Shown here one piece after another: positions 27,597-36,153 of a DNA stretch of 64,000 nt. How positions within the stretch are numbered: position 1 is the stretch's first letter; every line of letters starts with the position of its first letter. This DNA is from Comamonadaceae bacterium (GTDB lineage: Bacteria > Pseudomonadota > Gammaproteobacteria > Burkholderiales > Burkholderiaceae_C). The notes beneath the pieces are model-generated. The model did no database searches, had not been told where the DNA came from, and was given only the letters and a program-made list of their open reading frames with translations. A program made the translations under genes and the position numbers. Where the stretch lies: assembly GCA_027488735.1 (NCBI GenBank), contig JAIYBB010000012.1:1-64000 (forward strand), written 5' to 3'.

Positions 27597-30500
27597 TCAG
27601 TGCGAAAGCTGAGCCCATACTTTTTCCAACCGCTTCACACTCACTGGCTGCGGCGTTCTCAGTTCTTGCGCAAAAAAGCTGACGCGCAGTTCCTCCAATA
27701 GCCACCTGAACTCCAGCATGCGCGCGTCGGTCTGGCCTTTGCGCTCAGCCACCAGCCGCCAGTACTTTTGCTCCAGCGGTTTCAGCTCGGTCAATCGCTG
27801 TGCGTCACGCGCAGGGTCGGCGCGGTATTTTTCCAGCCGCAAGCTGATGGCTTTCAAGTAGCGCGCGCCATGTTGTAACTGCGGCCACGGGGTGGCAGCC
27901 AGAAAGTTTTTCGGCAACAAGCGTTGCAGTTGCTGGGTGCAGTCGGCTGTAGCATCCGGTGCGTTTTTCGTGTCTTTGATTTTTCGCTGCGCCTGCGCAA
28001 ATTCGCTCAGCACGCCCAGCGCCAAGCGCGCCACTTCGTTGGCTATCAAGGTCAAGCGCCCGCGCCCCTCGTCAATGCGGCGCTTGAAGCTGGCTTCATC
28101 GTTCGGCAAGGGTTCGAGCAAAAACGCGCGGTCTAACGCCACGTCAACGATTTGCGCTTTCAACTCGTCGGCGCTTCCCAACTGCATATAGGCCACGGCC
28201 ATTTTTTGCATATCGGGAATATTTTTCTCAAGGTACTTGAGCGCGTCTTTGATTTGCAATGCAAACAAGCGGCGCAGTCCGGCGCGGTTTTTGGCGGCAG
28301 CGACATCGGGCTCGTCAAACACTTCGATACTGACCGCGTCGCCCAAGTCGACTAAGGCGGGGAAACCGATGAGGCTTTGTCCGCCTTTGCTGATTTCCAT
28401 CAGTTCAGGGAGCTCGCCGAAGGACCAGGTGGTGTGGCGTTGCGGGGTAATGGCTTTCTTCAAAAAATTGGGGTCAGAGCCCTCAGCGAAATTGGTGTCA
28501 GAGCCCGAGTTTTGCTTTGCAAAATCGGGATCTGACCCCAAATTCGCGTCCCTGCTCGAACTCTTGGGAAAATCGGGATCTGACCCCAATTTCTCAGCAG
28601 GAGAAGCCAACTTCAAACCGGCCAACGCCTGAAACGCGCCTCTGGCCTTAGAGCCCAATTCCGCTTTCAACGCGCCCAGGTTTCTGCCCTGCCCCAGTTG
28701 CCTTCCGTGTTCGTCCACCACACGAAAGTTCATGAAGAAATGCGCGCTCAACATATCTAGCTTGAAGTCTGTTCGTTTGATGTCCAGGCTGGTTTCATCA
28801 CGGGCTTTTTTCAACAACACGTCGGTCAAACCGCCCGAACCAAACACCTCGGGCGCAGACAACTCAACAGCCAAGCGCGCGGCGCTCTCAGGCAGCGGCA
28901 CAAACCGGCTGCGCGGTCGCTGCGGCAGGCTTTTCAGCAACGCTTGTATCTTGTCTTTCAACATGCCGGGCACCAGCCACTCTGCGCGTTCTTCGCTCAC
29001 CTGGTTCAACACAAACAAAGGCACGGTCACGGTCACGCCGTCTTTGGTGTCGCCCGGCGCGTGCAAATATTGCGCGGCGCAATCCACACCGCCTAAACGC
29101 ACCATCTTCGGAAACGCCTGCGCGGTGATGCCCACGGCTTCGTGCCGCATCAGCGATTCGCGCGTCATCAGCAAGGGTTCGCTGTTGTCGCCAGCTTCGC
29201 GACGACGGCGGCTCTCGTCTCGGTGCCAGCGCTCCAAGCCTTTGCAATTGCACACATCCTCAGGCAACCACTGTTCGTAAAACGCCTGAATCATGCTGTC
29301 GTCCACCAACACGTCTTGACGGCGCGACTTGTGTTCCAAGTCCATCACTTGCGCGATGAGTTTTTTATTCGCTGCCATGAACGGCAACTCGGTTTGCCAC
29401 TGCGCTTCCACCAAGGCTTGCTGTATGAATATTTGCCGGGCCAGCACCGGGTCGGCTTTGGCAAACGGCACTTTGCGTCCGCTGTAAATCACCAAGCCAT
29501 AAAGCGTAGCCCGCTCGAACGCCACCACATCGCCGTGCTTGGCTTCCCAATGCGGGTCGAGCAATTGTTTTTTCAGCAAATGCGCGCCGGCCTGCTCCAG
29601 CCACACGGGTTCGATGTTGGCAATGCCGCGCCCGAACAAACGCGTGGTCTCCACCAACTCGGCGCAGACCAACCACTTGCCGGGTTTCTTCTTCAAATGC
29701 ACGCCCGGGTGGCGGTAAAACTTGATGCCGCGCGCGCCCAAGTAAATGTCTTCTTCGTCTTGCCTGCAGCCTATGTTGCCGAGCAGCCCGGTCAACATGG
29801 ATTGGTGCAATTGTTCGTAGCTGGCAGGCTTGTCGTTCATCGCCCAGCGCTGCTCGTTCACCACGGTCAAAAGTTGCGAATGCACATCACGCCACTCGCG
29901 CCAACGTCGTATGTTGATGAAGTTTTGCCGCAACAGGTTTTCATGCTGGCGGTTGCTGAGTTTGTGTGTCGCACCAGTTGCGCTGGAAGGCCCATGGCTT
30001 GGGGCTTGCTTGGCTTGCACTGGTGAAGTTTTGCTAGCAGCAGCTTCTGTTTGGACCGTGGATGCGCTGCCGCCGCCACGCGAAGCTTCCAGCCATTCCC
30101 ACAAGCGCAAATAGCCGCTGAATTCGCTTTTGTCGTCTTTGAATTTCGCATGCGCTTGATCGGCTTGTGTTTGCGCTTGCAGCGGTCGATCGCGCACATC
30201 TTGCACACTCAGCGCCGAGGCGATGATGAGCACCTCTCTCAACGAGTGCAACTCTCGCGCCGCCAAAATCATGCGCGCCACACGCGGGTCCAAAGGCAAT
30301 TTGGCCAATGTTTTGCCTATGGGCGTGAGGCTGTTGTCCTCATACACGGCGCCCAATTCGGTAAGCAATTGAAAACCATCGGCAATGGCCTTGGGGCGCG
30401 GCGCTTCCAGAAACGGAAAGTCGGCCACGTCGCCTAAATGCAGCGACATCATGCGCAAGATCACCCCGGCCAGCGAACTGCGCAATATTTCCGGCTCGGT

Positions 30501-31742
30501 GAAACGCGGTCTGCCGTTGAAATCTTTTTCGTCGTACAAGCGAATGCAAATACCGTCTGCGACACGGCCACAGCGACCGGCTCGCTGGTTCGCTGCCGAT
30601 TGGCTGATCGGCTCGACCAGCAACTGCTCTACCTTGCTGCGAAAACTGTAACGCTTGACGCGCGCCAGACCCGCGTCGATGACAAAACGAATGCCCGGCA
30701 CTGTCAGCGAGGTTTCGGCGACGTTGGTGGCCAGCACGATACGCGGTGCGCCACCGGTCTCAAACACGCGCTCTTGCTCGGCTTGCGTGAGCCGCGCGAA
30801 CAGCGGCAGCACGTCCACGTGGCGGGTGTATGCGTTGTGCGACAAGTGACCGCGCAAGTGTTCGGCGGCTTCGCGTATCTCGCGCTCGCCCGGCAAAAAC
30901 ACCAGAATGTCGCCGCGCGGCGAGCCGCTCCACAGTTCATCTACGGCATCTGATATGGCGTTGCCTGTGTCGTATTCGCGGCTTTCTTCCCAAGGGCGGT
31001 AACGCATTTCCACCGGGAAGGTGCGGCCTGAGACCATCAGCACCGGCGCCGGTCCTTTGGCGCTGGCGAAATGCTGTGAAAAGCGATCGGCATCGATCGT
31101 GGCCGAGGTGATGATGATTTTTAAATCGGGGCGGCGTGGCAATATTTGCTTGAGATAACCCAGCAAGAAGTCAATGTTCAGACTGCGTTCGTGCGCCTCG
31201 TCAATGATCAGCGTGTCATAGGCCAGCAGCAAGGGATCGGTTTGCGTCTCGGCCAGCAAGATGCCGTCGGTCATCAGCTTGACCGAAGCGTCGCGCGACA
31301 ACTTGTCTTGGAAACGCACTTTGTAACCGACCACGTCGCCTAAGGGTGTTTTCAGCTCCTCGGCGATACGTTTGGCCACCGAGGTGGCGGCAATGCGGCG
31401 GGGTTGCGTGTGGCCGATGATTTGGCGGCGTTTGCGTAAATTAGTGTCAGAGCCCGAGAAATTGGGGTCAGATACCGATTTTGTTTGCTTCGCAAAAAAA
31501 TCGGTATCTGACCCCAATTTCTCTATCGCCCAACCACCTCGCCCCAAAGCCAGTGCCATTTTGGGTAATTGCGTGGTTTTGCCCGAACCGGTTTCGCCGC
31601 AAACAATGACCACCTGATGCGCTTGAATCGCCGACATGATGTCGTCGCGGCGGACACTGACCGGCAGGTCCTCGGGGAATTCAATCGTTGGGCGTGGGTT
31701 TGGCGATGTCACGGAGAATATTATCCCACGACACATATTCAC
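27597..31742 (-). CDS. hrpA: ATP-dependent RNA helicase HrpA with in-frame repeat insertions
   Basis: A 1381-residue DEAH-box helicase, against roughly 1300 in E. coli. Walker A GETGSGKTT lies at 49-57, Ia GHTQPRR at about 110-116, DEAH near 170 (IIDEAHERSLN) and QRAGRCGR near 390. The HA2/OB region and the long HrpA-specific C-terminal domain (ending KVWAQLSH) follow. HrpA rescues stalled ribosomes and remodels mRNA. Two segments rich in G-S-D-P/T-x-F, at about 75-102 and 1047-1093, are encoded by REP-like palindromes. The GTG start at 31740-31742 lacks a clear ribosome site, so a GTG ten codons later is also possible. Its 5' end abuts the toxin-antitoxin promoter. Confidence 0.93.
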   Translation of the reverse strand: MNMCRGIIFSVTSPNPRPTIEFPEDLPVSVRRDDIMSAIQAHQVVIVCGETGSGKTTQLPKMALALGRGGWAIEKLGSDTDFFAKQTKSVSDPNFSGSDTNLRKRRQIIGHTQPRRIAATSVAKRIAEELKTPLGDVVGYKVRFQDKLSRDASVKLMTDGILLAETQTDPLLLAYDTLIIDEAHERSLNIDFLLGYLKQILPRRPDLKIIITSATIDADRFSQHFASAKGPAPVLMVSGRTFPVEMRYRPWEESREYDTGNAISDAVDELWSGSPRGDILVFLPGEREIREAAEHLRGHLSHNAYTRHVDVLPLFARLTQAEQERVFETGGAPRIVLATNVAETSLTVPGIRFVIDAGLARVKRYSFRSKVEQLLVEPISQSAANQRAGRCGRVADGICIRLYDEKDFNGRPRFTEPEILRSSLAGVILRMMSLHLGDVADFPFLEAPRPKAIADGFQLLTELGAVYEDNSLTPIGKTLAKLPLDPRVARMILAARELHSLREVLIIASALSVQDVRDRPLQAQTQADQAHAKFKDDKSEFSGYLRLWEWLEASRGGGSASTVQTEAAASKTSPVQAKQAPSHGPSSATGATHKLSNRQHENLLRQNFINIRRWREWRDVHSQLLTVVNEQRWAMNDKPASYEQLHQSMLTGLLGNIGCRQDEEDIYLGARGIKFYRHPGVHLKKKPGKWLVCAELVETTRLFGRGIANIEPVWLEQAGAHLLKKQLLDPHWEAKHGDVVAFERATLYGLVIYSGRKVPFAKADPVLARQIFIQQALVEAQWQTELPFMAANKKLIAQVMDLEHKSRRQDVLVDDSMIQAFYEQWLPEDVCNCKGLERWHRDESRRRREAGDNSEPLLMTRESLMRHEAVGITAQAFPKMVRLGGVDCAAQYLHAPGDTKDGVTVTVPLFVLNQVSEERAEWLVPGMLKDKIQALLKSLPQRPRSRFVPLPESAARLAVELSAPEVFGSGGLTDVLLKKARDETSLDIKRTDFKLDMLSAHFFMNFRVVDEHGRQLGQGRNLGALKAELGSKARGAFQALAGLKLASPAEKLGSDPDFPKSSSRDANLGSDPDFAKQNSGSDTNFAEGSDPNFLKKAITPQRHTTWSFGELPELMEISKGGQSLIGFPALVDLGDAVSIEVFDEPDVAAAKNRAGLRRLFALQIKDALKYLEKNIPDMQKMAVAYMQLGSADELKAQIVDVALDRAFLLEPLPNDEASFKRRIDEGRGRLTLIANEVARLALGVLSEFAQAQRKIKDTKNAPDATADCTQQLQRLLPKNFLAATPWPQLQHGARYLKAISLRLEKYRADPARDAQRLTELKPLEQKYWRLVAERKGQTDARMLEFRWLLEELRVSFFAQELRTPQPVSVKRLEKVWAQLSH
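28462..28595. repeat. Cluster of four REP-like units inside hrpA (C-terminal part)
   Basis: Four related units of about 20-28 bases: two read ATTGGGGTCAGAGCCC or ATTGGTGTCAGAGCCC on the plus strand, and two read ATCGGGATCTGACCCCAA in inverse orientation. The inner pair forms an imperfect hairpin around TTTTGCTTTGCAAAA. All keep the hrpA frame open and encode LGSDPDF, SGSDTNF and EGSDPNF. Confidence 0.9.
31438..31523. repeat. REPIN-like palindrome inside hrpA (helicase core)
   Basis: A single degenerate unit (ATTAGTGTCAGAGCCC) is followed by a perfect 27-bp inverted repeat with arms at 31456-31482 and 31497-31523. The 14-base centre itself contains TTTGC-TTC-GCAAA. It falls between the Walker A and Ia coding regions and adds about 30 residues in frame. 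Confidence 0.92.
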
Positions 31743-31765
31743 GTGCTACACTAGTTCACATGAAT
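31737..31765 (+). promoter_or_regulatory. Toxin-antitoxin promoter with palindromic operator
   Basis: ATTCACGTG and CACATGAAT form an inverted repeat (8 of 9 matched) with an 11-base spacer. The spacer contains an extended -10, TGCTACACT. The start codon of the antitoxin lies 33 bases after the -10. An operator overlapping -10 is the usual design for autorepression by a ribbon-helix-helix antitoxin. The repeat's left arm also touches the hrpA start. Confidence 0.6.
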
Positions 31766-31784
31766 CTGTGAGCGGAGTAACAAC

Positions 31785-32048
31785 ATGGCCAATCTCACCA
31801 TTTCCCTGGACGAAAACCTCGTCAAACAAGCGCGCATCAAAGCCATACAAGAAGGCACCTCGCTCAGCGCCAAGGTGCGCGAAATGCTGGCGGCTTATGT
31901 GCGGCAAGATGCACCCTTAAAAGCTGCAGTCATCCCCAAGCTGCCTACTGGCGGAAGTGGCGGCCTGATGCCGGGTATAGACCCTAGCAGCAACCGATCC
32001 TTTTATGATGCCATGGATGCCGACGTAGACATGCTGAAGCTCAAATGA
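31785..32048 (+). CDS. Ribbon-helix-helix antitoxin (VapB-like)
   Basis: An 87-residue protein. The first 45 residues (ANLTISLDENLVKQARIKAI...REMLAAYV) match the beta-strand plus two-helix DNA-binding fold of CopG/RHH antitoxins. The C-terminal 40 residues, rich in Gly, Pro and Asp, would wrap the toxin. The stop overlaps the toxin start by 4 bases. GCGGAG stands upstream of the ATG. It would neutralise the PIN toxin and repress its own promoter at 31737-31765. Confidence 0.88.
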   Translation: MANLTISLDENLVKQARIKAIQEGTSLSAKVREMLAAYVRQDAPLKAAVIPKLPTGGSGGLMPGIDPSSNRSFYDAMDADVDMLKLK

Positions 32049-32488
32049 CTCCAGATGTGAATGTGCTCGTTGCGGCCATGCGACTGGATCATCCTCACCA
32101 CGCCATTGCTTACAACCACTTGCAATCGGAATTAAAGAAAGCCTCACTGCGGCCAAACAATATATCCGTCGTGTTGCTTGGGGTTGTAGTGGCTGGCTTT
32201 ATTCGCGTCGTGACCAACCGAAAAATATTCCAATTGCCAAGCAGCTTGAATCAAGCCATCGAATTCATAGACACCTTGCTTCTATCACCCGGCGTAGCAT
32301 TTCAAAGTGCAGGAAGTCAGTGGCCCGGCTTCAAAGACTTGTACCTGAACGCTGAAATCAGTCCCGACTCAGCCACCGATATGTGGATCGCCGCATCCGC
32401 ATTGCAGTCGGGTGAAATACTGCATACATTTGACCGCGATTTCAAAAAAATCCTGCCCGCCGAACACCTTTACCTCGTGAGCCGCTAA
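32045..32488 (+). CDS. PIN-domain ribonuclease toxin (VapC-like)
   Basis: A 147-residue PIN domain. The first catalytic Asp is in TPDVNVLVAA (residue 4), and later acidic residues are in SATDMWIAA and HTFDRDF. The central block AGFIRVVTNRKIF resembles the VapC subfamily whose members read GFxRxxTNPRxF, where the usual mid-domain Glu is not obvious. Such toxins cleave tRNA or rRNA when the antitoxin is degraded. It overlaps the antitoxin gene in ATGA. argA begins 3 bases after it. Confidence 0.88.
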   Translation: MTPDVNVLVAAMRLDHPHHAIAYNHLQSELKKASLRPNNISVVLLGVVVAGFIRVVTNRKIFQLPSSLNQAIEFIDTLLLSPGVAFQSAGSQWPGFKDLYLNAEISPDSATDMWIAASALQSGEILHTFDRDFKKILPAEHLYLVSR

Positions 32489-32491
32489 CCC

Positions 32492-33847
32492 ATGTCCACA
32501 GTTTTCAATTTCACCTTCGTCCCCTGGTTCCGCTCGGTCGCGCCCTACATACACATGCACCGTGGCAAAACTTTTGTGGTTGCCATTTCAGGGGAAGCGA
32601 TAGAGGCCGGGAAATTGCCCAGTCTGGTGCAAGACCTGGCCATGATCCAAAGCATGGGTGTGAAAGTGGTGCTGGTGCACGGCTTTCGCCCGCAGGTGAA
32701 TGAGCAACTCAAAGCCAAAGGCCATGCGCCTAAATACTCACACGGCATTCGCATCACCGACAGCGTAGCGCTGGACTGCGCGCAAGAGGCTGCAGGACAA
32801 CTGCGTTATGAAATTGAAGCCGCGTTCAGCCAAGGGCTGCCGAACACGCCGATGGCAGGTGCGACCATTCGCGTCATCTCGGGCAACTTCATCACGGCCA
32901 GGCCTGTGGGCATCGTCGATGGTGTGGATTTTCAGCACTCAGGTCTGGTGCGCAAAGTCGATGTGTCTGGTATCAGCAAAACGCTGAGTTTGGGCGCGAT
33001 GGTGTTGTTGTCACCGTTTGGTTTTTCACCAACTGGTGAAGCGTTCAACCTGACCATGGAAGAAGTCGCCACCTCGGTGGCCATTGCCTTGCAGGCTGAC
33101 AAACTCATCTTTGTGACTGAGGTGCCTGGCATTCGTCTCAAACCCTTTGAAGCAGTCAGCGATGACAATCCGATTGACACAGAAATGCCGTTAGAAGTGG
33201 CCGAGCGCTTACTGGCTCAATCTCCTCCAGCCCAAACTCCCACCGATATTGCGTTCTACCTGCAACACTGCGTGAAAGCCTGCAAAGGCGGTGTAGAACG
33301 TAGCCATATCTTGCCATTCGCAGTGGATGGAGTGCTGTTGCTTGAAATCTACGTGCATGACGGCATCGGCACCATGGTGGTGGACGAACGACTCGAGAGT
33401 TTGCGAGAAGCCACACCAGATGACTTAGGCGGCATATTGCAACTGATTGAGCCCTTTGAAAACGATGGTACCTTGGTGCGCCGTGAACGCACCGAAATTG
33501 AACGCGATATTGGCAACTACACAGTCATCGAACACGACAGCGTGATATTTGGTTGTGCCGCGATTTATGCCTATCCTGAAAACAAAACCGCAGAAATGGC
33601 GGCATTGACCGTGTCACCGCATTCACAAGGCCAAGGTGACGGGGAAAAATTGCTGCGTCGCATCGAGCAGCGCGCCAGGCACATGGGGTTGGAAAGTATT
33701 TTTGTATTAACCACCCGCACCATGCACTGGTTTTTAAAACGCGGCTTTGTACAAGTACCTATCGATTGGTTACCTCAAGCGCGCTTGGGTAAATACAGCC
33801 CCGACCGCAAGAGCGTTGTGTTGGTCAAACGCCTGCCCTTGAACTGA
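32492..33847 (+). CDS. argA: Amino-acid N-acetyltransferase (N-acetylglutamate synthase)
   Basis: A 451-residue classical ArgA. An N-terminal amino acid kinase-like domain (about 20-290; VHGFRPQVNEQL) holds the arginine feedback site, and a C-terminal GNAT domain (about 305-445; LTVSPHSQGQGDGEKLLRRIEQ) binds acetyl-CoA. It catalyses the first step of arginine synthesis from glutamate. It starts 3 bases after the toxin gene, an accidental-looking insertion of the toxin-antitoxin pair just upstream of a core gene. Confidence 0.95.
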   Translation: MSTVFNFTFVPWFRSVAPYIHMHRGKTFVVAISGEAIEAGKLPSLVQDLAMIQSMGVKVVLVHGFRPQVNEQLKAKGHAPKYSHGIRITDSVALDCAQEAAGQLRYEIEAAFSQGLPNTPMAGATIRVISGNFITARPVGIVDGVDFQHSGLVRKVDVSGISKTLSLGAMVLLSPFGFSPTGEAFNLTMEEVATSVAIALQADKLIFVTEVPGIRLKPFEAVSDDNPIDTEMPLEVAERLLAQSPPAQTPTDIAFYLQHCVKACKGGVERSHILPFAVDGVLLLEIYVHDGIGTMVVDERLESLREATPDDLGGILQLIEPFENDGTLVRRERTEIERDIGNYTVIEHDSVIFGCAAIYAYPENKTAEMAALTVSPHSQGQGDGEKLLRRIEQRARHMGLESIFVLTTRTMHWFLKRGFVQVPIDWLPQARLGKYSPDRKSVVLVKRLPLN

Positions 33848-33885
33848 AACGTAGCAACAGACAGGCCTCGATACATTGGATGGCG

Positions 33886-34440
33886 CTAGGGTGATCGTTG
33901 AAAATGATCGTCGTTAGCGGCTTGGGTGTGCTGGCCCAATTTGCGCCAAACCACAGCAAGCAACCAAATAGCCATTCCAAGAAACACAAGAAACGTCCAG
34001 TTGGCAATGGAGCCACCTAAAAAAGTCCAATCGATTTTGGTGCAATCACCACTGCCCCTGAAGATCAACGGAATGGTGCGTTGCAGAGGAAACGCTTCTA
34101 TCATGCCGTAGAAGTCCCGACCGCAACTGACAATATTCGGAGGGTACCACTGCAGCCAAGACTGGCGCGCGGCAACAAATGCGCCAAAGCCTGCAGAAAG
34201 CACACCGGCTACCACCAACGCTTGCCCCGCTTTTTTGTGGGTAACCACCGATCCAATCACTGCTATCAAGGCGAGAACCGTCATCGCGTAGCGCTGCACG
34301 ATGCACATGGGACAAGGTTCCAAGCCAACCACATGCTGCAAATACAAAGCAAAGCCCAGTGGCCCGACACACCCCAAAAGCAACAATACCCAACCCTGCC
34401 GAGCGGTCATCAGTTTCAAAAATTTCAAAGGCGTGGCCAT
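33886..34440 (-). CDS. dsbB: Disulfide bond formation protein DsbB
   Basis: A 184-residue four-helix inner-membrane protein that reoxidises DsbA using quinone. The first periplasmic loop has [13 protein letters not shown] (the C-x2-C pair), and the second holds the other cysteine pair (SCGRD and SGDCTK). I chose the ATG at 34438-34440 (ATPLKFLKL), preceded by AAGGA. A longer reading adds 17 residues without a ribosome site. It converges with argA. Confidence 0.94.
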   Translation of the reverse strand: MATPLKFLKLMTARQGWVLLLLGCVGPLGFALYLQHVVGLEPCPMCIVQRYAMTVLALIAVIGSVVTHKKAGQALVVAGVLSAGFGAFVAARQSWLQWYPPNIVSCGRDFYGMIEAFPLQRTIPLIFRGSGDCTKIDWTFLGGSIANWTFLVFLGMAIWLLAVVWRKLGQHTQAANDDHFQRSP

Positions 34441-34576
34441 AAAAAATTCCTTAAGTGCATGCAAGTCTAGCCAGTTTCGAGGCAACCGCATGGTGTTTGG
34501 TCTGATGGGTGACTGGCGGCAGGGGATTCAAAGCTTGCTACAGTCACGGCTTTGTCTGACATACGCGAGGAATTAC

Positions 34577-34852
34577 ATGGTACGCACCGTTCACTGCATC
34601 AAACTTGAAAAAGAAGCCGAAGGCTTGGATTTCGCGCCCTATCCTGGTGAGTTGGGCAAACGCATTTGGGAAAACGTCAGCAAGGACGCTTGGGCCGCAT
34701 GGCTGAAACACCAAACCATGTTGGTCAATGAAAACCGATTGAATCTTGCCGATTTACGCGCACGCCAATACCTGGCCCGTCAAATGGAAAACCATTTCTT
34801 CGGCGATGGAGCCGATGCTGCACAAGGCTACGTACCTCCGCCTGCCGCCTGA
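34577..34852 (+). CDS. yggX: Probable Fe(2+)-trafficking protein YggX
   Basis: A 91-residue small basic protein beginning [23 protein letters not shown] and containing [28 protein letters not shown], the conserved YggX core. It protects Fe-S clusters and labile iron under oxidative stress. I chose the ATG at 34577, with GAGGAA seven bases upstream. An open frame reaching back to 34301 overlaps dsbB antisense and is not needed. It stands 15 bases before the next gene. Confidence 0.95.
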   Translation: MVRTVHCIKLEKEAEGLDFAPYPGELGKRIWENVSKDAWAAWLKHQTMLVNENRLNLADLRARQYLARQMENHFFGDGADAAQGYVPPPAA

Positions 34853-34867
34853 TTTTTTTTCGAAGCG

Positions 34868-36067
34868 ATGGAAGCGGACAAGCGTTGCATCGTCATCGGT
34901 GGTGGCATTGCAGGTGCTGCTTGTGCACGCGCCTTGGCAGACCGTGGTTGGCATGTCAAAGTCTTGGACACCGCGCCTGAGCCCTGTGCCGCTGCGTCTG
35001 GTGTGCCACTTGGCGTGGTGTCTTGCCATGCATCGCCAGATGACAACCTGTTGTCCCAGTTGACACGTGCTGGCATGCAGTACACGCTGGCGTTTGCCCG
35101 CAAGCATTTGATAGAGGGCCAAGACTGGTCTCCCACTGGTGTGCTTGAACGTCGACTTGCAGACACCGACCACCCGAAAAAGCCTTGGCAAGAACCGACC
35201 GCGGAAAGCGTGTGGTTCTCGCATGTGCAATTGGCTAAGGCAGAGCAACTCAGTGCCGCTGGTTTGAACAGCGACAACTCGCAAGACCTGTGGCAACCAC
35301 AAGGCGCATGGATCAAACCACTGGCACTGGTTCGTGCGCTTTTGAGCCATGACAACATTCAATTCTTGGGATTGCATGAAGTAGAGAGCATGCAAAAAAG
35401 CCCTGCCACTGGTGAATGGCAATTGCGCATCAAGCACCATATTTCCATCCCCAGCATGGGAAGCTCGCACACTTACACCAGCGAAACCGCGCCACATATT
35501 GTCTTGGCCACGGGTGCACAAACCCCAGATTTTTTGAACCAAGTTCTGTACGAGCCACACATGGGTTTGCACCCTATTTCTGGCCAAGTGTCATGGGGCT
35601 TGCATACACATGTACACGAGCCACTGCCGCCTTTTGCTGTCAATGGACATGGCAGCTTTGTGGCACATGTACCCACCGCAAATGGCAAAGCCTGGTATAG
35701 CGGCGCGACCTTTGAGCGCAACAACGCATCCACCATGCACAGCGTACAAGCCCACGCACACAACCAACAACGACTTACACAGTTATTGCCCCAAGCCGCG
35801 CAAGCATTGCATGCGCAATGGAGCAGCAACAGCGAACTGCATGCGTGGGTTGGCGTACGTTGCGCATCGGTCAACCGCTTACCGAAAGTTGGTCCGTTGG
35901 ATGAAAAACGCTTGGCAGGTGTGCATATGTTGTCTGCCCTTGGTTCCCGAGGATTGACAACTGCCTTGTTGTGCGCTGAATACGTGGCCGACCAAATAGA
36001 GGGCCGCCCGCTTACTGCTTCAGAAGCACTTTCCAAGGCCATGCAGTGTGATTTAGAAAACGCATAA
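34868..36067 (+). CDS. Stand-alone MnmC-type FAD-dependent oxidoreductase domain
   Basis: A 399-residue DAO-family flavoprotein with the Rossmann motif VIGGGIAGAACARAL (about 9-23). The segment ASGVPLGVVSCHASPDDNLLSQLTRAGMQYTL closely follows the C-terminal half of MnmC, which converts cmnm5s2U to nm5s2U at the tRNA wobble base. The N-terminal methyltransferase half (MnmC1/MnmD) is absent here. It lies 15 bases after yggX, probably in one operon. A different amine oxidase role cannot be excluded. Confidence 0.75.
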   Translation: MEADKRCIVIGGGIAGAACARALADRGWHVKVLDTAPEPCAAASGVPLGVVSCHASPDDNLLSQLTRAGMQYTLAFARKHLIEGQDWSPTGVLERRLADTDHPKKPWQEPTAESVWFSHVQLAKAEQLSAAGLNSDNSQDLWQPQGAWIKPLALVRALLSHDNIQFLGLHEVESMQKSPATGEWQLRIKHHISIPSMGSSHTYTSETAPHIVLATGAQTPDFLNQVLYEPHMGLHPISGQVSWGLHTHVHEPLPPFAVNGHGSFVAHVPTANGKAWYSGATFERNNASTMHSVQAHAHNQQRLTQLLPQAAQALHAQWSSNSELHAWVGVRCASVNRLPKVGPLDEKRLAGVHMLSALGSRGLTTALLCAEYVADQIEGRPLTASEALSKAMQCDLENA

Positions 36068-36153
36068 AAAAACGCAGCCCTTTCGAACTGCATCCAAAAA
36101 ATCTCTTTGATATAAATTTTTAAAGCAAGCGTGTGGGGTTTTGATAAAGACCA

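Noticed and set aside
28462-28595. Possible CRISPR array in hrpA
   Set aside because: The units are in both orientations, spacing is irregular, and there are no unique spacers of constant length; they are REP-like palindromes.
29142-30026. Open frame of 294 codons on the plus strand inside hrpA
   Set aside because: It lies wholly antisense to the conserved helicase sequence in the most GC-rich part of the gene; its composition (His/Gln/Leu rich) is that of a shadow frame.
34301-34576. Upstream extension of yggX
   Set aside because: It overlaps dsbB antisense, and the ATG at 34577 has a good ribosome site and the expected family N-terminus.
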